20,218 nt of DNA from a virus, in the IMG/VR virus record IMGVR_UViG_3300042924_000031, positions 1 through 20,218 of that record; one strand, written 5' to 3'. Positions 6,454 through 13,565 of the stretch are shown here, one piece after another. Below the pieces are notes generated by a model. That model saw only the letters and a list, made by a program, of their open reading frames with translations, had not been told where the DNA came from and did no database searches. Numbering within the stretch: position 1 is the stretch's first letter; the number at the start of each line of letters is the position of its first letter. The position numbers and the translations under genes are program-made.

Positions 6454-8684
6454 TGGCTAATAGGTATTGGGTAGGTGGTACAGGAACTTGGGATGCTACC
6501 GCTGGTTCTAAATGGGCTTTAACTTCAGGCGGTGCTGGTGGTCAAGCCGTACCTACTTCTGCCGATGATGTTTTCTTTGATGCCAACTCTGGTGCAAATA
6601 CTGTAACCATTGGTTCAGGTACTTCTGTTTGCAGAATTTTAACCATGACAGGGTTCACAGGAACTCTTGCGTTTGGAACAAATAGTATTGATATTGCTGG
6701 TAATGGTGGTCTTGGTGTGTTTACAGGGGCAACCACTTATTCTGTAACAGGAACACCAGTAATCAACCTTACGTATTCTGGCTCAACTGCAACCAGTATT
6801 GGTCCAGCGGCAGTAACAGAGGCTAATGCTATTAGTTTTAATATTACCGCAGGAACTTATGCGATTAACATAAACACTAATGGGGTTGTTAAAAATTTAA
6901 ACTTTACTGGGTTTTCGGGAACTTGGACTGCCACTACAGCTAATACAATTTATGGAAATTTAACCCTTAGTTCAACTCAAGGGACATTTTCATCTGGTGG
7001 TACTAAAACCTTTGGTGCAACATCAGGCACACAATTAATTACTAGCAATAACAAAACACTAGATTTTCCAATTACTATTAATGCAGTAGGGGCTACAGTT
7101 CGCTTAGTTGATGCACTAACAATGGGCGCAACAAGAACTTTAAACTTAACTGCTGGCACATTTGACGCTAGTAATCAAAACGTAACTGTTGGATTATTTA
7201 ACAGTTCAAACTCAAACACTAGAACACTTACAATGGGTTCAGGTACTTGGACATTAAGTGGAACTGGAACTGTCTGGACTACATCAACAACAACAAATTT
7301 AACATTTAATGCTAATACAGCTAATATTGTTTTAAGCAATAATTCTACAAACACAAGAACATTTACTGGCGGGCAAAACGTAAATTATAGTGGCACTACT
7401 ATTACAATCGGTGGAAATACATCAACATCAACAACAGTATTTAGCAGTCCTGGAACCATTTATGGAACAATAGCAAGCACAAAAACAGTTGCTCATACAA
7501 TTACTTTTGGTAACACCTTAGCAGTAACAGTAGCAAATTGGACTGTAACTGGAACTGCTGGAAACGTAGTAACTGTAAATTCAGATGGTGTGGGTTCACA
7601 AAGAACGCTAACCTACACAGGTAGCGGAGTATCTATGGACTATATGTCCATTACAAATATTAACTTTTCCTACACTTTAGGTGCTTCAAACCCTTACCTT
7701 GTTTATGCTGGTGCAAACTCTACTAATGGCGGTAATAACAACGGCATATTGTTTCAACCTACTACAGTTAAAGCCTACCGATTAACTACAGGCACTTCTT
7801 TTACAACCCCTGCTGATTGGAATAATTCTAATAACACTATTCACATGATTGGTGCTGGTGGTGGTGGAGCAACTTCAGCAGTATCAGGCAATAACCGAGC
7901 CGCTGGTGGCGGTGGGGGCGGTGGTGGATATACAGTTTTAACCAATCAATCATTAAGTGGTGCAATCCCTTACACAATCGGCACGTCTGCTGGTAACGCC
8001 AATGGTGGCTCTACAACATTTAACACTACTAATACTGCTGGTGGTGGCTCAAAAGGCAATGCTACTACTGCTCCTACTTCGTCAGGTGGTGCTGGTGGTA
8101 CAGGAACATACGCTGGTGGCACGGGTGGTGTTGGTGGGTTTGGAACAGCCGCTTCTACAGGCTATGGCTCAGGCGGTGGCGGTGGTGCTGGTGGCCCTAA
8201 CGGAATAGGTGGTATTGGTGGTAATGGAATTGGCGGTTTAGCTGGAACAATTACTGGCGGTGGCGGTGGTGGTAATGGTGGAGGAACTAACGGCACAAAT
8301 GGAACATCATCTGTAGGCGGTAACGGTGGTAATAACTTTGGTGGCACAGGCGGTGCAACTGGCGGTGCAGGTACTGGAGCAAACGGAACTGTTGGTGGTG
8401 GTGGTGCTGGCGGTGGTTCGGGAAGTTCTGGTGGACAAGGTGGTGCAGGGATAGATATTGCTAATACGATTGGTGGGGGTGGTGGTAAAGGCGGTCAAGG
8501 CGGTTTAGCTAGTTCGGTAACAACAAATACTGGTATATATGGTGGTGGCGGTGCTGGTGGTGGTGTTCAGACGGGCGGTACTTTTGGAACTGGCGGTGCT
8601 GGCTCACAAGGCGTTATCTTTATTGTCTATACGCCAAGCGGTGCGCCAGTAGCTAACAGTAACTTTTTCTTGATGTTTGGATAA
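6453..8684 (+). CDS. Large glycine-rich adhesin / structural protein
   Basis: A 743 aa protein in two parts. Residues 1-430 are Thr/Asn/Gly-rich with repeated short beta strands ('WVGGTGTWDATAGSKW', 'TLTMGSGTWTLSGTGT'), suggesting a beta-helix or stacked-sheet shaft. From about 440, 'AYRLTTGTSFTTPADW' then 'IHMIGAGGGG' begins a classic glycine-rich domain with many G-G-x and GGGG runs. It closes with 'GSQGVIFIVYTP', the usual last strand of that domain. Glycine-rich segments of this kind form packed polyglycine helices in the adhesins of T4-like phages (S16 gp38), where they bind receptors; that role here is inferred by analogy. No enzyme motif is seen. The start overlaps the preceding stop. 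Composition is AT-rich (20 of 60 G+C in 7261-7320), except for the GGT/GGC-rich end. Confidence 0.78.
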   Translation: MANRYWVGGTGTWDATAGSKWALTSGGAGGQAVPTSADDVFFDANSGANTVTIGSGTSVCRILTMTGFTGTLAFGTNSIDIAGNGGLGVFTGATTYSVTGTPVINLTYSGSTATSIGPAAVTEANAISFNITAGTYAININTNGVVKNLNFTGFSGTWTATTANTIYGNLTLSSTQGTFSSGGTKTFGATSGTQLITSNNKTLDFPITINAVGATVRLVDALTMGATRTLNLTAGTFDASNQNVTVGLFNSSNSNTRTLTMGSGTWTLSGTGTVWTTSTTTNLTFNANTANIVLSNNSTNTRTFTGGQNVNYSGTTITIGGNTSTSTTVFSSPGTIYGTIASTKTVAHTITFGNTLAVTVANWTVTGTAGNVVTVNSDGVGSQRTLTYTGSGVSMDYMSITNINFSYTLGASNPYLVYAGANSTNGGNNNGILFQPTTVKAYRLTTGTSFTTPADWNNSNNTIHMIGAGGGGATSAVSGNNRAAGGGGGGGGYTVLTNQSLSGAIPYTIGTSAGNANGGSTTFNTTNTAGGGSKGNATTAPTSSGGAGGTGTYAGGTGGVGGFGTAASTGYGSGGGGGAGGPNGIGGIGGNGIGGLAGTITGGGGGGNGGGTNGTNGTSSVGGNGGNNFGGTGGATGGAGTGANGTVGGGGAGGGSGSSGGQGGAGIDIANTIGGGGGKGGQGGLASSVTTNTGIYGGGGAGGGVQTGGTFGTGGAGSQGVIFIVYTPSGAPVANSNFFLMFG

Positions 8685-8692
8685 AAATTGCT

Positions 8693-8809
8693 ATGGGTAA
8701 CTTTTTTAACGGAAAATTCTTTGCAGGCGGATTTTTTGGGGGTATTATTGAGGCTGCTGAACAACTTTATGTAAAACTCCGGTCATTCACGGAACGAGGG
8801 AGATGTTAA
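8693..8809 (+). CDS. Tiny Phe/Gly-rich protein
   Basis: A 38 aa frame beginning MGNFFNGKFFAGGFFGGI and ending in 'RSFTERGRC'. The alternating F-F and G pattern occurs in small phage proteins next to glycine-rich adhesin genes, and the preceding protein ends in F-F-L-M-F-G. It fills most of the gap between two genes, and its stop (8807-8809) directly abuts the next ATG (8810), which supports a real gene. No good ribosome site lies before ATG 8693. It could be a membrane-active or scaffold-like peptide, but no function can be assigned. Confidence 0.55.
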   Translation: MGNFFNGKFFAGGFFGGIIEAAEQLYVKLRSFTERGRC

Positions 8810-9115
8810 ATGTCTATGAATTTAAAAGCGATAACCACTTGCCTTGGCTATCAACAAATCACCAGTTTGACTGCTGCGTCAGCGCTTACTGTACCGCAAC
8901 GTGACTTACAAGGTCTTAATCAAAGGCCTACGTTTGCCTTAATTACGCCTTTAACTGCCGCCGTTCGTTGGCGCGATGACGGCATTGCGCCTACCGCTTC
9001 GGTCGGTATGCCCTTGGCCGCTGGCGTTACTTTGCAGTATGATGGCGATTTGACTAGAATTCAATTTATTCAAAACGGCGGCACCGCCGAACTTAACATT
9101 AGCTATTACGCGTAA
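8810..9115 (+). CDS. Small beta-rich phage protein, probably virion-associated
   Basis: A 101 aa protein with the pattern 'TAASALTVPQ', then 'ITPLTAAVRWRDDGIAPTASVGMPLAAG', 'LQYDGDLTRIQFIQNGGTAELNISYY'. I recognise this as a common small phage protein, usually encoded near portal or coat genes. The fold looks like a beta sandwich with a conserved 'VRWRDDG'. It may decorate the head or tail, but no function is established. ATG 8810 is preferred over ATG 8816 because GAGGGAG (8796-8802) is well spaced from it. It follows the 38 aa gene with no gap and is nine bases before the coiled-coil gene, so it belongs to the same transcription unit. Confidence 0.72.
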   Translation: MSMNLKAITTCLGYQQITSLTAASALTVPQRDLQGLNQRPTFALITPLTAAVRWRDDGIAPTASVGMPLAAGVTLQYDGDLTRIQFIQNGGTAELNISYYA

Positions 9116-9124
9116 GGAACAGAC

Positions 9125-9622
9125 ATGGATCTCTCTAACGGCTCCGGCGGTATTGACTCTAGCAAATTAATAGACTATTTCACCAAAGATTTTCTTACAG
9201 ATCTTGGTAAAATGGCTGTTTTGCGCGATGAATTGGCTAAACGCCAAGGCGCGCTATCGGCGGTAGAAGACGCCAACAAGCTACGTTTAGACGCCCAAAC
9301 TTACGCTCAAGGCCTAAAAACCGAAGCCGAGGTTAATTTAAACCAGGCTAAACAAACTAATGCAAGCGCTAAAGAGCTAAAAACAGCCTTAGACACCCGC
9401 GAAGCTAGCTTAAACACCCGCGAAGGTGAATACGAAAAAAACAATACCGCTTTAGAGAAAGCTGTTCAAGCGCACAAAAAAGCAGTTGCTGACGCTGAAG
9501 TTTCTTTACAAACTGCCCAAAATGCGTTAAAAAATGAACAATTACGTTTAGTTGCTGACCAAACTGCATTAGAAGCCCGTATTAAGGCGTTTCAGGACAA
9601 GGTTGCATCTATTAACGTATAA
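9125..9622 (+). CDS. Coiled-coil protein of unknown function
   Basis: A 165 aa protein that, after a short N-terminal head (1-25, 'GGIDSSKLIDYFTKDF'), is almost wholly an alanine/glutamine/lysine/glutamate-rich helix with heptad-like spacing. The segment 'ALDTREASLNTREGEYEKNNTALEKAV' is given in part to mark the repeated R-E-x-S/Y pattern (about 90-115). It has no cysteine and no catalytic motif. A ribosome site AAGGA (9114-9118) lies six bases before the ATG. It sits immediately before the scaffold gene, so an assembly role (accessory scaffold, or a trimeric plug or needle like P22 gp26) is possible, though gp26 is normally encoded after gp10. Function unknown. Confidence 0.7.
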   Translation: MDLSNGSGGIDSSKLIDYFTKDFLTDLGKMAVLRDELAKRQGALSAVEDANKLRLDAQTYAQGLKTEAEVNLNQAKQTNASAKELKTALDTREASLNTREGEYEKNNTALEKAVQAHKKAVADAEVSLQTAQNALKNEQLRLVADQTALEARIKAFQDKVASINV

Positions 9623-9635
9623 GAATTAAATCGTA

Positions 9636-9652
9636 CTGGTGCGACACACCAG
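9636..9652 (+). other. Hairpin before scaffold gene
   Basis: CTGGTG (9636-9641) and CACCAG (9647-9652) form a perfect 6-bp stem with a 5-nt loop. No T tract follows, so it is not a standard terminator. It lies 21 bases before the scaffold ATG, with the ribosome site AGGAA (9661-9665) in between. It could influence mRNA stability or processing. Confidence 0.4.
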
Positions 9653-9673
9653 GGTTTCTAAGGAAACATCGAA

Positions 9674-10462
9674 ATGGACGAAAGTCAAGAAGTAGTACCA
9701 GCGGAAGTATCCGCGCCAGAGCAGGTGGCAACGGCTGCACCTGAAACTGAAGAATTAGCGCCGGAAGCAGTAGAACCAGCAGCAGAAGCACCTAAAACCT
9801 TCTCACAAGAAGAATTGGATGCCGCTATTGGTAAAAGACTTGCTAGAGAACAACGTAAGTGGGAAAGAGAACAGGTTGCTAAAGCCGCTGAAAAGCAGCT
9901 TAAAACCCCAGTAGAAATCCCGCCGATTGAGCAGTTTGCTTCACCTGATGAGTACGCCGAGGTTTTGGCTGAAAAAAAGGCAGAAGAATTGCTTGCTAGG
10001 CGTGAACAAGCTAGGATGCAGTCTGAGATTATTGAGTCCTACCACGACAGAGAAGAAGATGCGCGGAATAAGTACGATGACTTTGAACAAGTCGCCTACA
10101 ACCCCAAGCTACCAATCACTGACGCAATGGCTCAAACAATCCAATCTTCCGATATTGGCCCTGATATGGCTTATTACCTAGGGTCTAATCCGAAAGAAGC
10201 GGATCGTATTTCTCGTTTATCACCTCTCCAACAAGCCAAAGAATTAGGGAAAATTGAGGCTAAATTAGCTGATAACCCAGTCGTAAAAAAGACTACAAAT
10301 GCTCCGGCGCCTATTGCTCCGGTGACGGCGAGATCCAGCAGTGGATCGCCTGCGTACGATACAACTGACCCACGATCGCTGAAAAGCATGAGTACGTCAG
10401 AATGGATCGAAGCAGAACGCCAACGCCAGGTCAAGAAGTACGAAGCGCAACGAAACCGCTAA
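9674..10462 (+). CDS. Head scaffolding protein
   Basis: A 262 aa protein, somewhat shorter than P22 gp8 (303 aa), that probably directs coat assembly into a prohead and then leaves. Residues 1-40 are acidic and rich in E, P and A. Residues 41-125 contain a charged helical stretch ('FSQEELDAAIGKRLAREQRKWERE'-type, shown in part) typical of phage scaffolds. A small flexible region follows (about 205-235). The C-terminal helix ('STSEWIEAERQRQVKKYEAQ', about 240-259, ending RNR) is basic; in P22 a basic C-terminal helix binds coat. It lies 18 bases upstream of the coat gene, the normal order. Start: ATG 9674 with AGGAA eight bases upstream. The assignment rests on composition, layout and position. 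Confidence 0.88.
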   Translation: MDESQEVVPAEVSAPEQVATAAPETEELAPEAVEPAAEAPKTFSQEELDAAIGKRLAREQRKWEREQVAKAAEKQLKTPVEIPPIEQFASPDEYAEVLAEKKAEELLARREQARMQSEIIESYHDREEDARNKYDDFEQVAYNPKLPITDAMAQTIQSSDIGPDMAYYLGSNPKEADRISRLSPLQQAKELGKIEAKLADNPVVKKTTNAPAPIAPVTARSSSGSPAYDTTDPRSLKSMSTSEWIEAERQRQVKKYEAQRNR

Positions 10463-10480
10463 CTATTTTAAGGACTTAAT

Positions 10481-11683
10481 ATGTCAAATTCGATCTTAAC
10501 CATCGACATGATTACAAGAAAAGCGCTCGAAATCCTCGAGAACAACCTTGTACTCACACGTAACGTAAACCGCCAGTATGACGATTCTTTCGCTGTTGAA
10601 GGCGCAAAAATCGGTTCTACTCTCCGTATCCGTCTACCAGACCGCACTTTGGTAACTGACGGTGCTGCCTTGCAAGTTCAGGCAGACAACGAGCAGTTCA
10701 CAACTTTAGCCGTTGCTAGCCAAAAGCACATTGGTGTTAACTTCACCTCTGCTGAAATGACCATGCAGTTAGATGACTTTGCAGAGCGTGTTCTAAAACC
10801 ACGTATTTCGCAATTGGCTTCTTCTATCGACGCTGACGTAGCTAATTCGTATAAAGCGATTGCTAACTCGGTCGGTACGCCTGGCACAACTCCTTCTACT
10901 TCGTTGGTGCTGTTACAAGCCCAGCAAAAGCTGAACGAAAACGCTGCTGTTATGTCACCACGCTACGCTACTGTTAACCCAGCAGCGAACGCTGGCTTGG
11001 TTGAAGGCATGAAAGGCCTGTTTAACCCAACCGACACCATTTCTAAGCAGTTTAAGAATGGCATGATGGGTATGGGCGTGTTGGGCTTTGAAGAAGTTAA
11101 TATGTCACAGTCCATCAAGCAACACACCAACGGCGACTGGGGTACAACTATTACTGTTACCTCAACTGTAACCACCGAAGGCGCAACAACTCTTGGTATC
11201 AGCTTTACAGGCTCTAGCAAGACTTGGAACGTGGGCGACGTGTTCACTATCGGCAGTGTATTTGCTGTTAACCCACAAACCCGTGAGTCTACAGGTAGCT
11301 TGCAACAGTTCACTGTAACTGCTGCTGCAACTGGTTCTTCAACAGCTACTTTGTCAATTAGCCCAGCGCTATTCTCAGCTACTCAAGCCTTGGCTACTGT
11401 ATCTGCATTGCCTGCGGCTTCTGCTGTAGTAACAATGTTGGGTAACGCTCAAGGTCAATACGCTCAGAACTTGGTATACCACAAAGATGCGATCACTTTT
11501 GCGACCGCTGACTTGTTGATGCCACAGGGCGTAGACATGGCTTCACGTCAAGTTCACAACGGTATTTCAATGCGTATTGTTCGCCAATACGACATTAACA
11601 ATGACCGTTTGCCTTGCCGTATTGACGTTCTCTATGGCTATAGCACAATCCGTCCACAGATGGCCTGCCGTATTTTTGGCTAA
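10481..11683 (+). CDS. Major capsid protein, P22 coat type
   Basis: A 400 aa coat protein (P22 gp5 has 430) that builds the icosahedral shell. The N-terminus carries the family hallmarks: 'ILTIDMITRKALEILENNLV', 'NRQYDDSFAVEGAKIGSTL', 'RIRLPDRTLVTDG' and 'VNFTSAEMTMQLDDFAER'. About residues 215-330 are Thr/Ser/Val-rich beta sequence ('GDVFTIGSVFAVNPQTRES'), matching the insertion domain of P22 coat. The end 'RIDVLYGYSTIRPQMACRIFG' completes the HK97-type core. The ribosome site AAGGA (10470-10474) lies six bases before the ATG. A hairpin with a GNRA loop follows the stop, so coat may be the most abundant product of a processed or attenuated mRNA. Confidence 0.95.
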   Translation: MSNSILTIDMITRKALEILENNLVLTRNVNRQYDDSFAVEGAKIGSTLRIRLPDRTLVTDGAALQVQADNEQFTTLAVASQKHIGVNFTSAEMTMQLDDFAERVLKPRISQLASSIDADVANSYKAIANSVGTPGTTPSTSLVLLQAQQKLNENAAVMSPRYATVNPAANAGLVEGMKGLFNPTDTISKQFKNGMMGMGVLGFEEVNMSQSIKQHTNGDWGTTITVTSTVTTEGATTLGISFTGSSKTWNVGDVFTIGSVFAVNPQTRESTGSLQQFTVTAAATGSSTATLSISPALFSATQALATVSALPAASAVVTMLGNAQGQYAQNLVYHKDAITFATADLLMPQGVDMASRQVHNGISMRIVRQYDINNDRLPCRIDVLYGYSTIRPQMACRIFG

Positions 11684-11690
11684 TCTAACT

Positions 11691-11724
11691 GCTCCCGCGC
11701 AAGCGGGGGCTTTCAAATTTATTT
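11691..11724 (+). terminator. Hairpin terminator after coat gene
   Basis: GCTCCCGC (11691-11698) pairs with GCGGGGGC (11703-11710), with one T-G wobble, around a GCAA tetraloop (GNRA type). The downstream tract TTTCAAATTTATTT is T-rich but interrupted. It is probably a partial rho-independent terminator, which would also protect the 3' end of coat mRNA. The next gene starts 27 bases after the stem. Confidence 0.75.
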
Positions 11725-11736
11725 AGGAGAATTATT

Positions 11737-12132
11737 ATGGCATTACCAAATGGTGCAGGTGGGTATCAATTTAATGACGGTAGCGTTGGCGAAGCATTGT
11801 TGTTCGTACAAGGCGCTCCAACTGCTGTAGCTGCTGCTGCAACAATGACCGCTGCTGAATTAGCAAACGGTTTGTTTGTATTCAACGGTACGGCTGGCAA
11901 CTTAACTCTGCCAACAGTAGCTTTGCTTGAAGCTGACACTTCTAGCGCAGCTAAAGTAGACGCAGCGTTTGACTTTTTTATTGTCAATACCGACGCAGCC
12001 GATGCAGTTACTTTGGCGGTTGGTACTGGTTGGACAATCGTCGGCGCTGCTGCGGTAGCTCTTTCAACTTCAGGTCATTTCCGCGCCCGTAAAACAGGCG
12101 AAGGTTCTTGGACTGCATACCGTATTAGCTAA
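11737..12132 (+). CDS. Small alanine-rich virion-type protein
   Basis: A 131 aa protein with an Ala/Thr/Val-rich, beta-type sequence: 'ANGLFVFNGTAGNLTLPTVA', 'FFIVNTDAADAVTLAVGTGW', and the end 'FRARKTGEGSWTAYRIS'. This resembles small phage proteins encoded just after coat genes and is a candidate head decoration or spike protein. The ending 'F..R.TG.GSWT.YRI' is a motif I have seen in such proteins, but their function is not established. The ribosome site AGGAG (11725-11729) is seven bases before ATG 11737. Flanking terminators (after coat, and at 12141-12167) suggest that its dosage is set separately. Confidence 0.7.
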   Translation: MALPNGAGGYQFNDGSVGEALLFVQGAPTAVAAAATMTAAELANGLFVFNGTAGNLTLPTVALLEADTSSAAKVDAAFDFFIVNTDAADAVTLAVGTGWTIVGAAAVALSTSGHFRARKTGEGSWTAYRIS

Positions 12133-12140
12133 TGAAATAC

Positions 12141-12167
12141 CCTGCCCTTCGGGGCAGGTTTCTCTTT
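12141..12167 (+). terminator. Rho-independent terminator with TTCG loop
   Basis: CCTGCCC (12141-12147) and GGGCAGG (12152-12158) form a perfect 7-bp G/C-rich stem closed by a TTCG tetraloop (stable UNCG type). TTTCTCTTT (12159-12167) follows. This is the clearest intrinsic terminator in the window, yet the next gene begins only 12 bases later, so read-through must supply it, or termination is partial. Confidence 0.88.
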
Positions 12168-12178
12168 AAGGAAAAATT

Positions 12179-12592
12179 ATGTCTTCTAATACCAAACCAA
12201 TTGGCGTTGCTTTTGAAGATCAAGACATCATTGGGTCTAACTTTGTAATGTCTGGTGGTGAGTTGGGCTATACCGCAGAAGCAAGTGGTACCGTGACTCA
12301 ATTGACAGACAAGTCTACAGGCGTAACTCTAAACAAGTCTGCTGGTCAAATCACTACGAACAACGCGGCTTTGGCTAACGCCACAAATGTTACGTTTACT
12401 TTGACTAACAGCACTATCACAGCTAAAGATGTTGTAATTCTAAGCGTGGCTTCTGGCGCTACTGCTGGCGGGTACAACTGCTGGATTTCTAGCAAAGCTA
12501 CTGGAAGCTGCACAATCACGTTGCGTAATCTTTCAGGTGGTTCGCTGTCTGAAGCTGTTGTGATTAATTTTGCTGTAATTCACGTTTTGTAA
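12179..12592 (+). CDS. Small beta-rich virion-type protein
   Basis: A 137 aa protein of a recurring phage type: 'GELGYTAEASGTVTQLTDKS', 'TGVTLNKSAGQITTNNAAL', 'TFTLTNSTITAKDVVILSV', and the end 'LSEAVVINFAVIHVL'. The T-G-V-T-L-N-K-x-x-G-Q-I-T core is distinctive in these proteins, which are often encoded near coat or tail genes. Probably an abundant virion component (decoration, tail or fibre knob). No catalytic motif. The ribosome site AAGGA (12168-12172) is six bases before ATG 12179 and overlaps the end of the terminator tract. A G5/C5 hairpin follows the stop. Confidence 0.72.
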   Translation: MSSNTKPIGVAFEDQDIIGSNFVMSGGELGYTAEASGTVTQLTDKSTGVTLNKSAGQITTNNAALANATNVTFTLTNSTITAKDVVILSVASGATAGGYNCWISSKATGSCTITLRNLSGGSLSEAVVINFAVIHVL

Positions 12593-12595
12593 AAA

Positions 12596-12616
12596 TAGGG
12601 GGCTAAACACCCCCTA
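12596..12616. terminator. G5/C5 hairpin, minus-oriented terminator-like
   Basis: TAGGGGG (12596-12602) and CCCCCTA (12610-12616) form a perfect 7-bp stem with a 7-nt loop. On the + strand no T tract follows (AACCAAT). Read on the - strand, the stem is followed by TTTTTAC, so it would work best as a terminator for antisense transcripts. On + mRNA it could block 3' exonucleases. It ends six bases before the next ATG. Confidence 0.6.
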
Positions 12617-12622
12617 ACCAAT

Positions 12623-12841
12623 ATGCCACTCATCTATTTAGAACACCCTGACCACGGCAACAAAATTGCCACAATGGAACAAGAAGCCGAATTTGATGAA
12701 CAAAACGGCTGGACACGCTATACTATTGACACGCCAACTCCCGTAGTTGAAGTGGTCGAAATTGCGGTTGAAGAATCAGTCGCTGTCGAAGAAGAAGAAG
12801 TAAACACACTTAAACCAAAGACACGACGTAAATCTGCTTAA
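12623..12841 (+). CDS. Small acidic phage protein
   Basis: A 72 aa protein: an N-terminal 'YLEHPDHGNKIATMEQEAEF' and 'NGWTRYTID', then an acidic Val/Glu-rich stretch (about 40-62), then a basic tail 'LKPKTRRKSA'. This layout (H-P-x-H-G-x-K, then a W-x-R-Y segment, then a variable linker and a basic end) is common in small proteins of head modules. Function unknown. No Shine-Dalgarno sequence is seen before the ATG; the hairpin at 12596-12616 ends six bases upstream and may shape initiation. The strong charge segregation might suit binding to another virion protein. Confidence 0.7.
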   Translation: MPLIYLEHPDHGNKIATMEQEAEFDEQNGWTRYTIDTPTPVVEVVEIAVEESVAVEEEEVNTLKPKTRRKSA

Positions 12842-12854
12842 TTAAGGGGTAGCT

Positions 12855-13565
12855 ATGACCACGGCTAACGAACAAATCAACGGCGCATTGCGCTTACTAG
12901 GTGTGTTAGCCGAAAGCGAAACGCCTTCTGCGGCTACGTCACAAGACGCTTTAAGCGTTTTAAACCAGATGATTGACAGTTGGAATACCGAGCGTTTGTC
13001 GGTGTTTGCTACCCAAGACCAGGTTAAGACTTGGCTGCCTAACGAAATATCTAACACCCTTGGCCCTACTGGTACGCTAGTTGGTCAACGCCCAGTTTTG
13101 GTAGATGATGCTACTTATTTCCGTGACCCAGCCAATAACATCTCGTATGGTATTAAGCTAATTAACCAACAGCAATACAACGGTATTGCGGTTAAAACCG
13201 TTACCTCAACCTATCCACAAGTCATGTGGGTCAATATGACCTTTCCTGACATTGAGATTTACGTGTACCCCGTACCCACAAAACCACTAGAGTTCCATTT
13301 TGTGTCGGTCGAGCCATTAATGTCCGTACCTACTTTGGCTACCGACATCACTATGCCGTTAGGCTACCTACGGGCGTTTAAATACAGCCTCGCCTGCGAG
13401 CTTGCCGCTGAGTTTGGGGTTGAGCCTAGCCCACAGGTTTTGCGCGTCGCTATGACCTCTAAGCGCAATCTGAAGCGCATTAACAACCCAGACGACATCA
13501 TGGCTCTGCCATACAGCCTAGTAGCGACCCGCCAGCGCTTTAACATTTACGCAGGTAACTTCTAG
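12855..13565 (+). CDS. Head-completion adaptor, P22 gp4-like
   Basis: A 236 aa protein (P22 gp4 has 166) that probably attaches below the portal after packaging and starts the tail. Features typical of this group are 'TANEQINGALRLLGVLAESE', 'ALSVLNQMIDSWNTERLSVF', 'LPNEISNTLGPTG', and later 'PDIEIYVYPVPTKPLEFHFV', 'MPLGYLRAFKYSLACELAAE'. The first 60 residues are helical with conserved N-x-M-I-D-S-W. It is followed without a gap by a gp10-like gene, the P22 order. The ribosome site AGGGG (12845-12849) is five bases before ATG 12855. It is longer than P22 gp4, and the C-terminal third (about 165-236) may be lineage-specific. Confidence 0.85.
   Translation: MTTANEQINGALRLLGVLAESETPSAATSQDALSVLNQMIDSWNTERLSVFATQDQVKTWLPNEISNTLGPTGTLVGQRPVLVDDATYFRDPANNISYGIKLINQQQYNGIAVKTVTSTYPQVMWVNMTFPDIEIYVYPVPTKPLEFHFVSVEPLMSVPTLATDITMPLGYLRAFKYSLACELAAEFGVEPSPQVLRVAMTSKRNLKRINNPDDIMALPYSLVATRQRFNIYAGNF

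Noticed and set aside
8162-8498. Proline-rich and threonine-rich minus-strand frames
   Set aside because: They are complements of Gly codon (GGT/GGC) runs in the glycine-rich gene and have no initiation signals.
7840-8600. Repeats resembling a CRISPR-like or minisatellite array
   Set aside because: The GGT-type repeats are irregular, in frame, without constant-length spacers, and encode the Gly-rich domain.
9636-9652. Terminator before the scaffold gene
   Set aside because: The stem is only 6 bp and no T tract follows, so it is listed only as a hairpin.
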